This document shows, piece by piece, positions 13,026-24,156 of a stretch of 64,000 bases of DNA. Positions within the stretch are counted from its first letter, which is position 1; every line of letters begins with the position of its first letter. Source of the stretch: Thunnus maccoyii. Taxonomy: Eukaryota > Chordata > Actinopteri > Scombriformes > Scombridae. The stretch is taken from the NCBI RefSeq assembly GCF_910596095.1, contig NC_056555.1, positions 9,983,501-10,047,500 of the forward strand. Direction: 5' to 3'. The notes below the pieces were generated by a model. That model saw only the letters and a program-made list of their open reading frames with translations. It had not been told where the DNA came from and did not search any database. The position numbers and the translations under genes were made by a program.

Positions 13026-15528
13026 AGTCTGTCTCTGTGTCTCTCTCTCCTTTTCAGCTATCAGAAAACTATTAATCGCTATTCTCACATTGAGTTTTCT
13101 CATTAAAACCTCGTCTTAATGAACAAGTCCAAGGTTTATGGTTTGTAATAGAAGGTTAAACATTTGAAAATGGGTCATTGGTGACACGTGGCCACACGCA
13201 GCTTTATTATAGCTTGAATAGGCCTATTGGACATAGTGTTTATTATGTTTTATGACCAATATGGTTCAAATATAAAGCGTTAGTTATCATTTAAAAATTT
13301 TCCTTAACCTGTGTTAACAAGAGAACTGCTTCAAGGCATTAAGCCAACATTTCTCTCTTTTGTTCAGTTATATGGTCTGAAATTCAAAGCAATGTAAGAT
13401 GAATATACAGTATTTGAGTTGTGTGTTTGAATCGGAATAGAGTGATACGCTTTTTTAAAGAATTATAAAAGTTATATCGTCATTAACATTAGCATCACAC
13501 CTGCTCCATCCCTGAGGAAGAATAACAGCTCTGATTTTGTATGTATTATCTCATATTTTGCACTTAATTAAAATGCTCAATACGCCACACCCTTCATTAA
13601 TGCCATCCAGCATGGCATCTTTTAATTATCCTATAAATCAGTTTATCAAAGAAGCGCTAATTGAAAATCTTACTTCTTTTTTTTTTTTTTGTCCACATTG
13701 CCTGTCGATATGTCTTCATGTTGAACACCTCAGCACATCAGAGTCGACCGTGACCAATAAGTAGGAGTGGAGGCAGTGTGAGTCATCACCGATAGCTCTA
13801 GTCATCCCACCTACATCCTACGTTTGACAGGCCTATTCATCCGCCACTCTCGCACCACAGGGCCTGCCGCCGTCACTATCACCTTGGCAGGAAACCCTGA
13901 CGTCGTCCCCCCTTGCGCCCGGTGTGTCCGAAACCCCTCTTCTAAGACCCCTTACCTGGGTGAAATTATGAATTAGTACGTCAGCGTTTGGGGAAGTAAC
14001 ACGTCACTGCTGGACACCAATCAGCTCGCAGGGTGCAGCAGTAAAAACTGCCACAAAGTCAAAAGAAGGATGTGATTGTTTTTAATTGTCTGTTGTGATT
14101 TTTCTTTCTGTTTTCTATTTTGTTCCTCTCTACTTTGTTGCATCTGACTCTGTTCAACACACATACTGTAGAAATAAAAGGTAATATTTGCACCAGGTCG
14201 CACTGATCTCCGCAAACGCCCTTTAGGGAAATACGCATTAATACGTGTTCTGTAGCGTGGATGGAACTTTGCGATTTTTTTCATTAATTTCGGAAAAACA
14301 GAAAATGTTTTACAGCGTTTTTTTTTCCGCCCCGACATGTTTCAGAGTTTCCTCTGAATTCTTACAATCTCTGACGTGTCAGGTTTATTTTGTCACGATC
14401 AACAATGAAAGTCACACAGTATATTTCCTCAAAATATCGGCACTCCCAGAAAATATTTAATCACAAGAAGACGAGACAAACGAACCTGGTTAGTTCATGG
14501 AATTCATAAAATTTAACATTATATACCACACAAGGGACGGCAGGAAGTTTGTGAGATTTTATACAATGCACTGATTTCCTGTACTTGTAAAATAGTTTGA
14601 TCTTCGTATTTTAAATGATAAACCACTGAGGAGGTCTGCATTCATTTTTTTAAGCAGAAAAAAAAAAAGATAAAGAAATTGCGGATTTGTCCCTAACATC
14701 GAATCTACAGGCCTGCTTTTTAAAACATTTCTTACGATTTGCTGCAAAACCTAAAACTGAAGGAAATGTGAAAGCTAACAAAGATTATCACACCACATCT
14801 TGAACCAGACACACAGGATACAAACACACACACTCTCACACACACACACATAGGCAAACACTCAGACACATTTGATGCTATGTACCCCACAATGAACCCT
14901 AGCTCCTAAGATGAATGGGGTTCCCACGCCTCTCCCAAGGAGTGCAGGGCACAGCCTCCTCCTCTGAGCATTCACGCACACGCGCGCACACACACACACA
15001 CATACACACACACACACACACACAATGCTCGCACTACAGATGGCCACACAGTTTTACTCAAACACACAGGTGCATTTGAGTATAATGCAGAAGCACACAC
15101 ACACACACACATGCTGTGAAAAGTACGAGAACAGTCTAAAAGGCACACACACAATTTGATTATTATTCTGAGCACTTACAGCCATGATGAGCACGTCAGT
15201 TTTAAATATGGAGTCTGACAGAGCTATCTGTAACGCTTTAGCAATTTAGCAAAAAAAAGACTTGAGTTGTTAAGCAGCAAAGTAGAAGGGAAATGAAGTA
15301 CGAGACGTATTGAGTGTGTTTTACTTTCAGTTTTTACCTACGACTGAGATTCACTTTGTCTTCTTGTGTCACGTGTGTGTGTGGTTGTGTGTGTCTGTGT
15401 GTGTGTGTTTGTGTGTGTGTGTGTCAGTCACGAGGTTGTGTTTTGCAGGGAGAATCTTAATGAAGCAGAAACAAAAGTTCATGGGAAAATCAAACGTTTC
15501 ATTTTGTCCAGCAACACAATGTCTTCAA

Positions 15529-15566
<38 letters not shown>

Positions 15567-16075
15567 GGTTTTCACGTATATATATATATATATGTATATA
15601 AATATATACATATAAATATATGTGGTTAGATTTAAAACTCTAAAATCAAAAGAGTCTATAAAGTAATATTTATTTTTGTAAAATTATATTTTTTGCAGTG
15701 CACTTTCGAAAATAAAAATCATGTTACATTATTGGATATTTTTTTCCCCGTGGAAAAAAGATTTGTAATTCGTTATTACCGTATATACTATATATATTTA
15801 TATATATATATATATGTTGGGGTTTTTTTGTTTTTTTTAAATTTAATGTCTCAACTTTATAATAAAAGACAATACTTTTTCCAAGACTTTTACTTTGACA
15901 TAGAGTTTCTTTGGCATATGCATGTGTGTGTGTGTGTGTGTGTATGAGTGTGTGTGAGAAAGAGAGAGAGTGTGTGTATGACAGAAAGTAAGGGGGACAC
16001 TTTACTGTTTATTTATATACTGTATAATAATAATAGATATTAGATTTAAAATTATATTTTACTGTAAAAAATATT
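12376..16075. other. Non-coding, microsatellite-rich region
   Basis: No supportable gene. It contains CT-rich DNA at 12959-13050, AC repeats at about 14820-15090, TG repeats at about 15385-15425 and 15530-15565, and TA repeats at about 15575-15620 and 15785-15815. A CpG-containing patch at about 13795-13935 is the only stretch that stands out in composition. Confidence 0.5.
12385..12538. repeat. Long (TG)n microsatellite, two blocks
   Basis: An almost pure TG run fills 12385-12457 and a second spans about 12504-12538. The first starts right after the candidate donor at 12376. Both are potential Z-DNA and are likely highly polymorphic. Confidence 0.95.
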
Positions 16076-16077
16076 TT

Positions 16078-16245
16078 AGTAGAGCTGTGGTAGCTGAATG
16101 GTTACAGTGGATGCCACATAACCACAACGCCCCTGGTTCGACTCTGACTTGGGACCCTTGTTGCATGTCATACCTCTCTGTCTCTCCCTGTTTCCTGTCT
16201 GCTTTTCCACCATCAGCGGCAAACATGCCCAAAAACAAACACACA
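16078..16245 (+). mobile_element. tRNA-derived SINE
   Basis: The 5' part has RNA polymerase III promoter boxes: a box A-like TGGTAGCTGAATGG at 16088-16101 and a box B-like GGTTCGACTCT at 16135-16145. These are followed by the TTGCATGTCATACC and CTCTCTGTCTCTCC segments that I recall from teleost tRNA-derived SINEs, then a CCCAAAAACAAAC tail that runs into AC and TA repeats. The tRNA-like part is too degenerate to be a working tRNA gene. Confidence 0.75.
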
Positions 16246-16253
16246 CAAAAAAC

Positions 16254-16255
<2 letters not shown>

Positions 16256-16291
<36 letters not shown>

Positions 16292-16335
16292 GTACACACA
16301 CGCACACACATGCATACACACTAAAGTACTAAAAC

Positions 16336-16384
<49 letters not shown>
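16256..16384. repeat. (TA)n, (AC)n and (TG)n compound microsatellite
   Basis: A pure TA run at about 16256-16290, an AC-rich spacer, a second TA run near 16336-16352, then TG to 16382. It directly follows the SINE and may have grown from its tail. Confidence 0.9.
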
Positions 16385-16385
<1 letters not shown>

Positions 16386-16881
16386 ATACTTTTTTTTTTT
16401 TTTAGTCAAAAATTATGGATTTTTTTCGTAGCTTAATTTGATTGTTTATTTCTATGTTCAGTTTCTGCCTTTAATGTTTGAAATATTTTAAACGCTTCAT
16501 TTTATTCTAAGAAACTAAATTTGATCCGCAGTAAAAGAAACTGCTAAATGCAGAAAATCAAAATCAGTGTTGAACAAAAAGCCATAACACAATTTGTAAT
16601 TCCAGTAACACACAGTAATGTATTTCCCACTGGTAATTTTGTGAAGTGTACACTTTTCTGAGAAATGAATGTAAGCTTCTTCAGCTCTGGCCAGTATATG
16701 GTAATATAGTTATCCAGTCTAAATTCAGCTGCAGTATTCTGAACTATAATCACTCTAACATATGTTACATCAGCCTTAATGATACACTTAAGTGGCTGCT
16801 TGGCAGGTTTATGACCTGAGGGCTACATGGACACCTTTGTGTATGTGTGTTTGTGTGTTTTGTGAATATATCTGTGTGATA

Positions 16882-16882
<1 letters not shown>

Positions 16883-16934
<52 letters not shown>

Positions 16935-16938
16935 GTGC
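16883..16938. repeat. (TG)n microsatellite
   Basis: TG repeats with one TTTG interruption, 60 bases upstream of a candidate splice acceptor. Confidence 0.9.
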
Positions 16939-16997
16939 ACGTAGATGTGTGTCAGTATGACTATATTTATGTCTCTGTTTTTCTCTTTTATTTGCAG

Positions 16998-17049
16998 GCT
17001 CATTATTTAGGAATGAAGTCTGTTTTCCCGGTCAGACCTCAACGTGAAG
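16998..17049 (+). ncRNA. Candidate small non-coding exon
   Basis: A pyrimidine-rich acceptor (TTTTATTTGCAG) ends at 16997 and a donor (AAG before GTTAGT) follows 17049, enclosing 52 nt. With the candidate exon at 12250-12375 it could be part of a spliced let-7 host RNA. Splice signals alone are weak evidence. Confidence 0.25.
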
Positions 17050-19306
17050 GTTAGTTTCAGCATTTTATTAATTCTATATTTTTAATTTTATTTTTATTTC
17101 ATCTACTTGAGACTCGATGATGCATTTCACCGTGTGTGTGTGTTTGTGTGTGTGTGAGTGTGAATGCCACCACGTTACTGATTTCTCAAAGTCAAAATCA
17201 TTTCGGTCTGGTCTCTAGCTGGGAATAGGCATCTTTTGGTTTCCTCTCTCAGCCGCCTGCAGGCAAACAACACGGTTTGTTGTTAGTTTATTGAACACAA
17301 TCCTGCTCACATTGTTCCCAGCACGCAGCAGCGACTGTGACAGCGATTGACGCATCCCATCAAAACCCGCTCCGGCACGTTGTGTGTGTCATGTCATCTG
17401 AATCAGAAAGTCTCAGTGCTGCGGCTCAAAGATAATCTCCTCAAAGGAAATTAGTCGGGAAAAGGGGGAAAGAAAAGCCGTCAGCCTAAAGGTCAAATGA
17501 AGATTAGAGGGAAACAGTACACGAGGGCACACCGGCTGGCACCCGGAACTGCACAAAGGCCTCATTGTCACGGGAGCCCTCGGCTCAGTACACACTCCCC
17601 GTGCACTTGGGGAGACATGACACCTGTTGGTGGTTTTGGTCAACTGCAGGCAGGATGACAGGACGCCTGTGCAGCATGAGAGAGGTGCTCTAGTTTTGGG
17701 TTTTGTGACTTTTTTTTTTTATCTTGAGCACATGGAAGTAAGATAAGTCATCTCACACACACGTACACATCAGTGTCTGGAATGATTTTGGACATATCGT
17801 GGATCAGCAGACTCCCCCACACAAGCACGGTCACAAGTTTGATTGTGGGTCATGAGTTTTTTTGTCTCATGTCATATTCACCTTATCCTCCATCTTTCCT
17901 GCGACGTGACTACATGTGCTATTACATAATGATGAAAGAAAAAACTGCAAACAGTAAAAAGAAAAAAAGGCAGTTGCTTTTGATTTACATTTACTGATTT
18001 TACTGTTTTATTCCAGTCCTCCAGGGACACCGGGTCCACTCACTTCAAAGAGAGCAGTGTGTAATCTCAAATCAATTTCAGAATCATTCCTGACAGTTTA
18101 ACACACTTATACAGTTTATGGCGCTGTGTGTCATAACAACTGGACGAATTTTCTGTTGAAGAAGTTGTACGTGAGCACATGGCTGCAGGGCCTTCCTCCT
18201 CTGTTTAATGAGTAATACAAATATATTTTTTACAAACAGGACACGGGTGTTTTTTTGGGTTGTGTTTCTATGTTAATACACCCTGCTTTCATTTTCTTTT
18301 AAATATACATTTTGAATAAATAATTTACACACAGAAGAATATACAAGATTAATTTTACACTCCACACCAGCAGTTAAAATGATTAATTTAACAGCTTTAG
18401 ATGTTTGAACATTTGCACCAAAGCAAGAGTTAAAGCGTCAGTTCATCCAAATGACAAAAAAAACATATTTTGTCACTTGCTTCTAGTGGTTTCTAGTCAT
18501 GCAGATAGTTTTTCTTCAATTTGCCCAGGTTTAGATATGCCTACTGTGCATTTAAGATGTTTACCTCTGCCCCAGAACAATGGAGGTGAACTGGTGGTGC
18601 TCACGCATTGAAAAAAATGACATCCTCTCAAAAAGACGTCCCCTTTTACTCGCTGTCGCTGTTTTCGTAGGTAGGAACTATTTCTTCAAAAGAAAGTAGT
18701 TCTCATTAAAACTTTTCCTATAGAGGTCTGTGGGTTATCTGCTGTAAAAGAGATGCTGCTGGTGAATTTGTTGCAAGCAGGAGGCAGAAATCTCATTCGC
18801 AAATATCTTTAAAAAACCTGAGCAAATAAATCTGCATGGCTACTAGAGATGAGTGAGAAAATCAGTTATCTGTAATTTGTGTGAATCAACCCTTTAACTA
18901 AAAAAGGACTCGCTCTGTGTAAACCCGATACCTCGCCGTACACACATTAGCAGCGTGTAAGTGAAGGAGCGAGGTCGACTGTATACCTCACAGGCCTGGA
19001 CATTAAGTAGCTTGTGTAGAGATTTGTGTGGCATTTATGGGATAACCGACCTGCAATAAAATAGCCGCAAACCGGTGCGTGCGTGTGTGTGTGTGCGCGC
19101 GCGCGCCTGCGTGCGTGTGCGCGTGCATGAGGGAGAAGTTAAGGCAGTGACTCACTTTTATAAGTTTGACCCCACCTCGCTCCCTCACGTATGCCCCCGT
19201 CGCACTCCGGCTGGAGGGGAAACCACAGCAGAGCCGCAGCGTCTCCTGTCTCACTCAGGAAACTCCCTAAAACAACCACAACCTGTCTGTTTGACCTCTC
19301 AGCCAA

Positions 19307-19344
<38 letters not shown>

Positions 19345-20585
19345 GCATATTAATGCTCATTTGCAGCTACATTTCCTGTGACATACACAAATAGGCTATA
19401 GATATCTTAAGAGGATTTATCTATTAGTTTTATGTTAACGGTGTCATTTTTTGCACAATCGGCTGTGTGTGTGTTTTCACTTTAGAGGTGTTACCTAAGC
19501 CACCTGCAGACTGCCAAACCAGATCCTCATGAATAACACAAACAGAAGACACTCTCTTCTCATCTGCGTGTTCACATGTACACGCAAACATTCACCTGCA
19601 TTTGTGTTTCGAGCGTTTTCACACGACACATTGCACTCTCTGCGTCTGCTGTGAAATACGTGTATTATACACGGGAGGCAGCGGGATCGCTGTCGTTACG
19701 TGACGCTCATCTGTAAGAGAAGAGGGAAGTCAAAGTTTGACCTTTCGACACCCAACAGCGGCTCACTCTCTCCTCTCATTTGTCTCCATCAGGCAGAGGA
19801 AACCTGAGAGAAGGCGAGCTGACAGACCCGAAGCTGCAGACAGGAGGTGGCCAGTCAAGCATAAGTGACATACAGGAAGTACTTTGACAGCATATTCGCT
19901 CTTAGCAGAATTAAGTCGTAAATACGGAACAATAAAATCTCAGTTTATGATACATAGTTAGATGCAAAGTTCACATACTGGATGTGTCATACAGACATAA
20001 AAGGTCATAAAAAAAAGTATCTCACATTTACAATAAACCCTACCCTGTTTCCTGTTCATTCATTCATAATTTTACTTTGGATCTGGATGCTCCAGTTACT
20101 TAAAAGTTCTAAAAAGGCCTTAAATGTTCATTACAATGATTGAATGGTGAAAATTAATTTTTACACCTCTTTCAGTCTATTTGTGTTAACTGGTGAAGAT
20201 TTGTGTTGCACCACAGCTACAGTGTCTACTTTAAAAATGAATGAGATGAGCTTAATTTAAAAAAAAATCTAAATTATCTGTGTGTTTGAAAAAAATCTAT
20301 TTCTGCCTATTTATGTAATAATAATAATAATAATAATGATAATAATAATGATAGTGAAAGTTTGAGAAATGGCCAAACAGTTAAATATGTTTCTATAAGG
20401 AGTTTTACATTGGTGGTTGCAATCATTTTGTAATATTTCCATTTTTATTACATTTATAAATGCACACTTTGAAGTTTGTTGATAGTTATTTGTGTCCTTT
20501 CCTGCTTTCCTGAAGGCCGTTTGTCCCAGTTTCTTGTTTGCACCATCAGCGTGTGTGACATGAGAGACACCTGCAGGAGGTTAAC
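17050..20585. other. Non-coding region upstream of let-7a
   Basis: No gene is supported. Microsatellites lie at about 19079-19127 (TG with CG) and 19308-19341 (AC), and an ATA-type trinucleotide run at about 20318-20350. It is probably part of the primary transcript carrying the let-7 hairpins, by analogy with the human host gene. Confidence 0.45.
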
Positions 20586-20587
20586 TG

Positions 20588-20676
20588 TCCTTTGGGGTGA
20601 GGTAGTAGGTTGTATAGTTTTAGGGTCATTCCCAAGCTGTCAGATGACTATACAACTTACTGTCTTTCCTGAAGCG
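20588..20676 (+). ncRNA. let-7a: let-7a microRNA precursor
   Basis: The hairpin carries the complete let-7a mature sequence on its 5' arm at 20598-20619 (seed GAGGTAG). A complementary 3' arm at 20648-20669 starts CTATACAAC and ends TGTCTTTCC, which pairs with it as in known let-7a precursors. let-7 silences many growth and developmental-timing mRNAs through their 3' UTRs. The neighbouring let-7b and downstream ppara match human let-7a-3/let-7b at MIRLET7BHG, so this is best seen as the let-7a-3 equivalent. The loop (20620-20647) has no GGAG motif for the LIN28 zinc knuckles, unlike the let-7b loop. The hairpin ends are estimated; the mature arms are certain by sequence. Confidence 0.97.
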
Positions 20677-21319
20677 GCTGTAAAGGCATCGTCGTCGTTG
20701 TTACCATCGTCATTGTCACAGAGGACAATATGACTTATCCATGTCTTTATTGTTGTTTTTTTTTACTTTGACGTTGTGCTTTTCTCCTATCTTTAATGAT
20801 CTTATCCCGCAAATATGACACACTAAATTAACAAAATATTAGAGACGTTCTTTTCTTTTCAAGTGAGCTCAGCTGTAAAAATGACAACTTGTTGTTTTCC
20901 TTTATTAAAATTAGACCAGTAAATAGACGAGGAGAAGTTTAGAGATGACCTGAAAGTTGTCAGACAGTTAAAATGTTGTATCAGTTGGTGCAATGTGATA
21001 CAGGGAAGATTTTCCTCACAATTTTTGGAATTTTAAAATGAATTTTTGTGGGGTTTTTTGGTTATTAATCTAAGTGTTGTTGGAATGTAAAAACATGGAA
21101 TGAAGAAAATGCCCATATTAGTTCATATTTAATTTGAATAATGGTTTTGATTGTACAGAAATCTAAAATCTTAACTCGAATGTTATCACAAACCTCTCTG
21201 TATCCTCTGTAACAACAACAGTGTAGTTCTGTCTTCATTTGTGCAGCGATGAGATGATCTCACATCTACATCCTACTCCTACTCCTCCTCCTCCTCCCCT
21301 CATGGGTGACTTATGGTGT

Positions 21320-21413
21320 TCGTACAGGGTGAGGTAGTAGGTTGTGTGGTTTCAGGGTTGTGATTTTACCCCATCAGGAGCTAACTATACAACCTACTGC
21401 CTTCCCTGGAGGG
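21320..21413 (+). ncRNA. let-7b: let-7b microRNA precursor
   Basis: The mature let-7b sequence is on the 5' arm at 21330-21351; it differs from let-7a by GTGTGG in place of GTATAG. The 3' arm at 21385-21406 (starts CTATACAACC, ends CTGCCTTCCC) pairs with it. The loop at 21352-21384 contains a GAT-type motif (TGTGATT) and GGAG at 21377-21380, matching the two RNA motifs bound by the LIN28 cold-shock and zinc-knuckle domains. It lies 710 bp downstream of let-7a on the same strand, so one primary transcript probably carries both. Confidence 0.97.
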
Positions 21414-23405
21414 CAGCAATACATCACAGGAGCACACGTCTTTGTCACCATGTTCTAAACACCACAAAGGACTTTTGATTTCAAAGGTTTCACTGATGGG
21501 TGAGTGGTCCTGCATCACAATGTGCATTTCATAGCAACATTTATCACTTTAAAGACTTAGAACTGCTTACAGAAAGCACAGTTGGTCTGAGAAATGTAAC
21601 TTTTTTTTTAATTTATCATTAATGTTTTAACTGTACTGTTCATTGATGAATAAATAAAGACTGGATAAGAAATAATACCAAAACAAACAATGACTAGAGT
21701 CTGATCTTTTCATCATTCCTTGAAATGTTGCCTTATTCTGTAATCTGTGTAAGGAGCTCATTATATGTTGAAATACTAATCTTAAAAGCCTCTATAGATT
21801 AGGTGCTAACATGTAGACATGTATCTAAGCCAATTATTTGGGATTTTTCCATGTAAGATGTCAGTAATATGCTGGATCAAAGAGGAAAATTCTGGAAAAC
21901 AATCTGGAGGTACAAAATTCAAAGTAAACAAAAAATGTTCCATTATATTTGAGCTAAATGGTGTCTGGCAAGTGTTTGTTCAGCACTTCATAACACACTT
22001 CAGACATGAGAGAGTAGTCAAAGTCTTGGGGCTAAGTTTTCAAGTTTCATCCCAAACCTCAACGAAGCAGATGTCCTGTTCACACAGTCTTCATTTATTA
22101 ACTTCATCGAGCCTCAGAGTGGGGAAAGCCTTCTCTATAGTTCAGAAAACACAAGCATGTGTGTTTTCCTCACAGATGTAGCAAGAGACCAGGTGCTGAG
22201 GTATCAGCACAAAAAAAATCATAAATGATCACCCTCCACCTCATCTGTGTGAAGACACAGAGCACCCTCAGAAGAGTTGATGTGTGGCTTTGTTGTGGAA
22301 GTCAACAGGAAAGCCAAAAACCCCAGAAGTGTCTCACTGCAGGATGGAGACACATTGTTATGCGTGTATATGCAGTAGATGGCGCCAGATATTATATGTT
22401 GTGTTGGTTTGGGTTTTATTTTGGGAGTTGGCAGATAATGCAACAGTGGACAATATAAACGTTGGTATAAGTTTTAGGAAGCAGGTGAAAGCCATTATCT
22501 TTAACTGATTAAACAGATGTAGAGAGGAGAAGGAAATTAGTCAGAAGGGCTTTATTGTCCAAATTTAGCTGCAAAGGAATATCAAGAAGTAGCACCTGAT
22601 CATTTGTACCTGAGTGTATAATATATGGCCTATTAATAAGATAACATTTGGTCTATAGACTATTATACTGTGCAGAGAATGTCTGTATTGTAATGTATTA
22701 TGTGCAGGTAATCTTGTCTTCTTTATGAGATAAATGCAGACAGAGGACAGTTCTTCTCCTGACCTTGACCAACTGATTACAGAATGCAGCATCCTAGTTT
22801 TCAGTCAGGCTATGACATCACTGTATTATTATAGCCTATTATACTTATCTCATAATGTATAGTAAGCTGTTATATACCAGATATGTGGGAAAAGGTGTGT
22901 TTTAGTTTGTCAGTCCCATTTGAAGGCAAATACAGTATGTAAGAATATCGTAAAATGTAGCATTTTTTACATGAGAACAAAATATTTTACATGAATAATA
23001 GCATACACCTAGTCTTTTTTTATTTACATTTTTATTATATTTTCCAATTTTATTTTTACATGCAGCATTCCTGTTTCCTTTTTATGCTGTTTCAAAATTC
23101 AATAACTTGGGAAAAGGCAAAGTAAAAAAAGAAAAGACATGAAATAAATTGATTCTTTTATTAAAGTAGATTTATATTCCAGCCATTTAATAAAAATATA
23201 ATACAGCTACAGTTGCCGGTAGCTGGCACAGTGGCCAGAATATATACAGGACAAAAGCTTTCATAACTTTTTTAAATGCATCATCATTATAAATTTTACA
23301 TCACCTAAAGCCCATCTTTGTTCAAAGTGATTTAATGTAAGTTATATTAAGTAACTTTATGTAGCCCTGTATATGTATAATGCTGTTTATGCTATATAGC
23401 CTATA
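21414..23405. other. Non-coding region between let-7b and the ppara promoter
   Basis: No gene is supported. A run of overlapping AATAAA-type signals near 21647-21658 could end the let-7 primary transcript. A CTCF-like core, GCAGTAGATGGCGC, lies at 22372-22385. The rest is AT-rich DNA without clear structure. Confidence 0.4.
22372..22385 (+). promoter_or_regulatory. CTCF-like motif
   Basis: GCAGTAGATGGCGC fits the core of the vertebrate CTCF motif (CCASYAGRKGGCRS) except at its first base. It lies between the let-7 pair and the ppara promoter. It is a single motif match and may be chance. Confidence 0.25.
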
Positions 23406-23406
23406 G

Positions 23407-23643
23407 CAGTGATTCTCGTTAAGGACTCCTAAACCTACACGAATTAGACCACCGACCCCCTATTGTCTCAGGATCCTCCATCTGATAAGATGTTTGCTTT
23501 TAGATGTTTTATTACAGAAAATGCATAAACCAATGACCAAAATATTCATACATTCTGTCACTGTGTTAATTATTGGATGGATTTACAGTGAAAATAAATC
23601 ATTCCCCTTTTTGCTGGGGACCCCCGCAAGGACCCAACCACTG
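23407..23643. mobile_element. hAT-like non-autonomous DNA transposon remnant
   Basis: It begins CAGTGATTCTC and ends AACCACTG, so the ends form short inverted repeats of the CAGTGGTT type seen in many fish hAT MITEs. The interior contains the typical GACCCCC and GGGGACCCCCGC segments. It is only 237 bp with no transposase. A clear target-site duplication was not found. Confidence 0.55.
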
Positions 23644-23829
23644 CTGGTGTGGTCTATAGGACGCAACACGTACAAATCTCCATGACTACTTTGACTTTTA
23701 ATTATAAAAAAAAAAAAAAAGGCTTTATTGAGCATGCACGTGATGTGTTAATTACGTAGGCTACTGATGTACAAGCATCGCTGCCTCTTTATCAGCACAC
23801 AATAGAGAGACGAGAAATGAGAAGAAACC

Positions 23830-24156
23830 GATCCGTGACGTCTCCCCCTCGAGCCACCGGGAAGTAATTGTGTCTTGCCAAAAACCGGGGCGGTCGCCTC
23901 TCAGATCCCCTCCCGCCGATTGGTCAGAAGCATAGGTGTGTCAGGAGGTGTGTGCGCCATGTCGTCGTCCACCCGTCGCTACGTTGTTTCCTGCAGAAGA
24001 TGAACGGAGCTTTGACAGCGCGGAGGAAGAAGGCAAACGGAGCTGCGGATCTGCGTGTCGGTGCGTCCCGGGAACAAACATCTCCTTCCTCCGGTAATAG
24101 ACAGGCGTCCATCCCGGCAACGTCATCTGGAAATGTTTCGGACAGCACCCTCTGAG
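23830..24156 (+). promoter_or_regulatory. ppara: Probable ppara promoter and first non-coding exon
   Basis: A GC-rich island in AT-rich DNA. It has a CRE-like TGACGTCT at 23836-23843, a GC box GGGGCGG at 23887-23893 and an inverted CCAAT box (ATTGG) at 23919-23923. These are followed by CpG-rich transcribed-looking sequence ending at a donor-like GAG before GTAATT (24157). An alternative donor lies at 24094 (CCG before GTAATA). Human PPARA also starts with non-coding exons in a CpG island, so this is the best candidate for ppara exon 1. An ATG at 24000 opens a 51-codon frame ending at the TGA at 24153-24155, a possible upstream ORF. Transcript support is needed to fix the start site and the donor. 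Confidence 0.55.

Noticed and set aside
16078..16160. Possible tRNA gene
   Set aside because: Box A and B are present, but the cloverleaf is degenerate and the 3' part is a SINE body, so it is a SINE.
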